Shown: positions 63,650-64,000 of the stretch, one piece after another | How positions within the stretch are numbered: position 1 is the stretch's first letter | Layout of the letters: the number at the start of each line of letters is the position of its first letter | Assembly (NCBI RefSeq): GCF_001618865.1 | Contig: NZ_CP015136.1 | Location: forward strand, 5,553,001 to 5,617,000 | Reading direction: 5' to 3' | Length of the DNA: 64,000 bases | DNA from: Luteitalea pratensis | GTDB taxonomy: Bacteria > Acidobacteriota > Vicinamibacteria > Vicinamibacterales > Vicinamibacteraceae | The notes under the pieces: generated by a model | The model's input: the letters and a program-made list of their open reading frames with translations, nothing else | What the model was told of the DNA's origin: nothing | The model's database searches: none | Made by a program: the position numbers and the translations under genes

Positions 63650-64000
63650 TCAGGCCGCGGACACCCCACGCCAGCAGACGCTCCATCGCCGCCGGCTCAT
63701 CCACGGTCCATACGGCGACGGGCACCCCGGCCCGCCGCGCGGCGCGCACGAAGCGACGCGACACGACGCGGAGGGCGCCCGCCGTCTCCGGCACCTGGAA
63801 CGCCTGGAAGGCCGTGCGCCGCGGTGCCACCGCGACCCACGAGCGATACAGGAACCAGCGGATCTCCTCTCGCGCCGCACTCGACACGACGTCCGGTCCT
63901 TCCTCACGCGCGGCACGGACGACGGTGTCCTCGAATCCGGCGAAGCACACCCGGCCGATGGCGCCGGCACCGCGCACGAGCGCCACCGCACGACGCGCGA
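63591..64000 (-). CDS. Glycerophosphodiester phosphodiesterase, C-terminal part (5' beyond window)
   Basis: The frame is open through the right edge, so only about 136 C-terminal residues are seen. VCFAGFEDTVVRAAR and then FVRAARRAGVPVAVWTVDEPAAMERLLAWGVRGLISDRPDVAVPV match the last TIM-barrel strands of GDPD: WTVD and the GxxGLISDRP ending are diagnostic. It would cleave glycerophosphodiesters to sn-glycerol-3-phosphate and an alcohol. The HGG catalytic part is outside the window. It converges on the membrane-protein gene, overlapping it by 59 bp within the repeat-derived tail. Confidence 0.85.
   Translation of the reverse strand, partial: ARRAVALVRGAGAIGRVCFAGFEDTVVRAAREEGPDVVSSAAREEIRWFLYRSWVAVAPRRTAFQAFQVPETAGALRVVSRRFVRAARRAGVPVAVWTVDEPAAMERLLAWGVRGLISDRPDVAVPVVRRWRASR

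Overview
The window is about 64 kb of very GC-rich, densely coding bacterial DNA. Several traits point to an aerobic Acidobacteriota of the Vicinamibacteria/Luteitalea type. These are large secreted SBBP-propeller proteins, a DUF1552 + DUF1592-type cytochrome pair, DUF1080 genes, a reg_prop/Y_Y_Y hybrid sensor kinase and a fused CcoNO oxidase. The taxonomic label is inference from gene content; no rRNA, tRNA, CRISPR array, complete insertion sequence or phage module was seen.

Layout. 1-9 kb: a secreted propeller/AEGAT-repeat protein cut by the window edge, an FG-GAP protein, a kynureninase-like PLP enzyme and a hybrid sensor kinase. 9-14 kb: lipA, a family-5 uracil-DNA glycosylase, a collapsed APC permease pseudogene, a truncated winged-helix regulator, a TauE/SafE transporter and a frameshifted proC. 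14-20 kb: the DUF1552/DUF1592 pair and a PEBP-like protein. 20-26 kb: aceE-aceF-lpdA, the pyruvate dehydrogenase complex, which needs the lipoate that LipA makes. 26-32 kb: an M49-like lipoprotein, an alpha/beta hydrolase, two DUF1080 paralogues (one with a 1-bp frameshift) and two gene remnants. 32-42 kb: a compact minus-strand cbb3 oxidase locus in the order ccoI-ccoS-ccoNO-ccoQ-ccoP-ccoG-ccoH-tauE-like, followed by an MFS gene. 42-49 kb: a thioredoxin, two small secreted proteins, a 1387-residue propeller/AEGAT protein and debris of a third relative. 49-64 kb: an APC permease, a ferritin-like protein, a glycerol facilitator, a VirJ-like protein, a tandem Usp, RecD2, a Gfo/Idh/MocA oxidoreductase, lutABC, two membrane-associated proteins and the end of a glycerophosphodiesterase.

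The most distinctive signal lies between the genes. A family of 21-nt hairpins (9-bp stem, 3-nt loop, flanked by GGTAG) recurs at a dozen or more places. Its arms differ from copy to copy while pairing is kept. Copies often occur as inverted pairs about 85-90 bp long with conserved spacers. Other families are GTCGACCT/AGGTCGAC palindromes, an AAGGGACA family in inverted pairs, a 42-bp tandem repeat, and degenerate 7-12 bp tandem arrays in many gaps. Some copies supply the stop codon of the adjacent gene or form the ends of an ORF. A separate perfect 36-bp palindrome sits at the frameshift in proC. Short palindromic repeats therefore look like an active force in shaping this genome.
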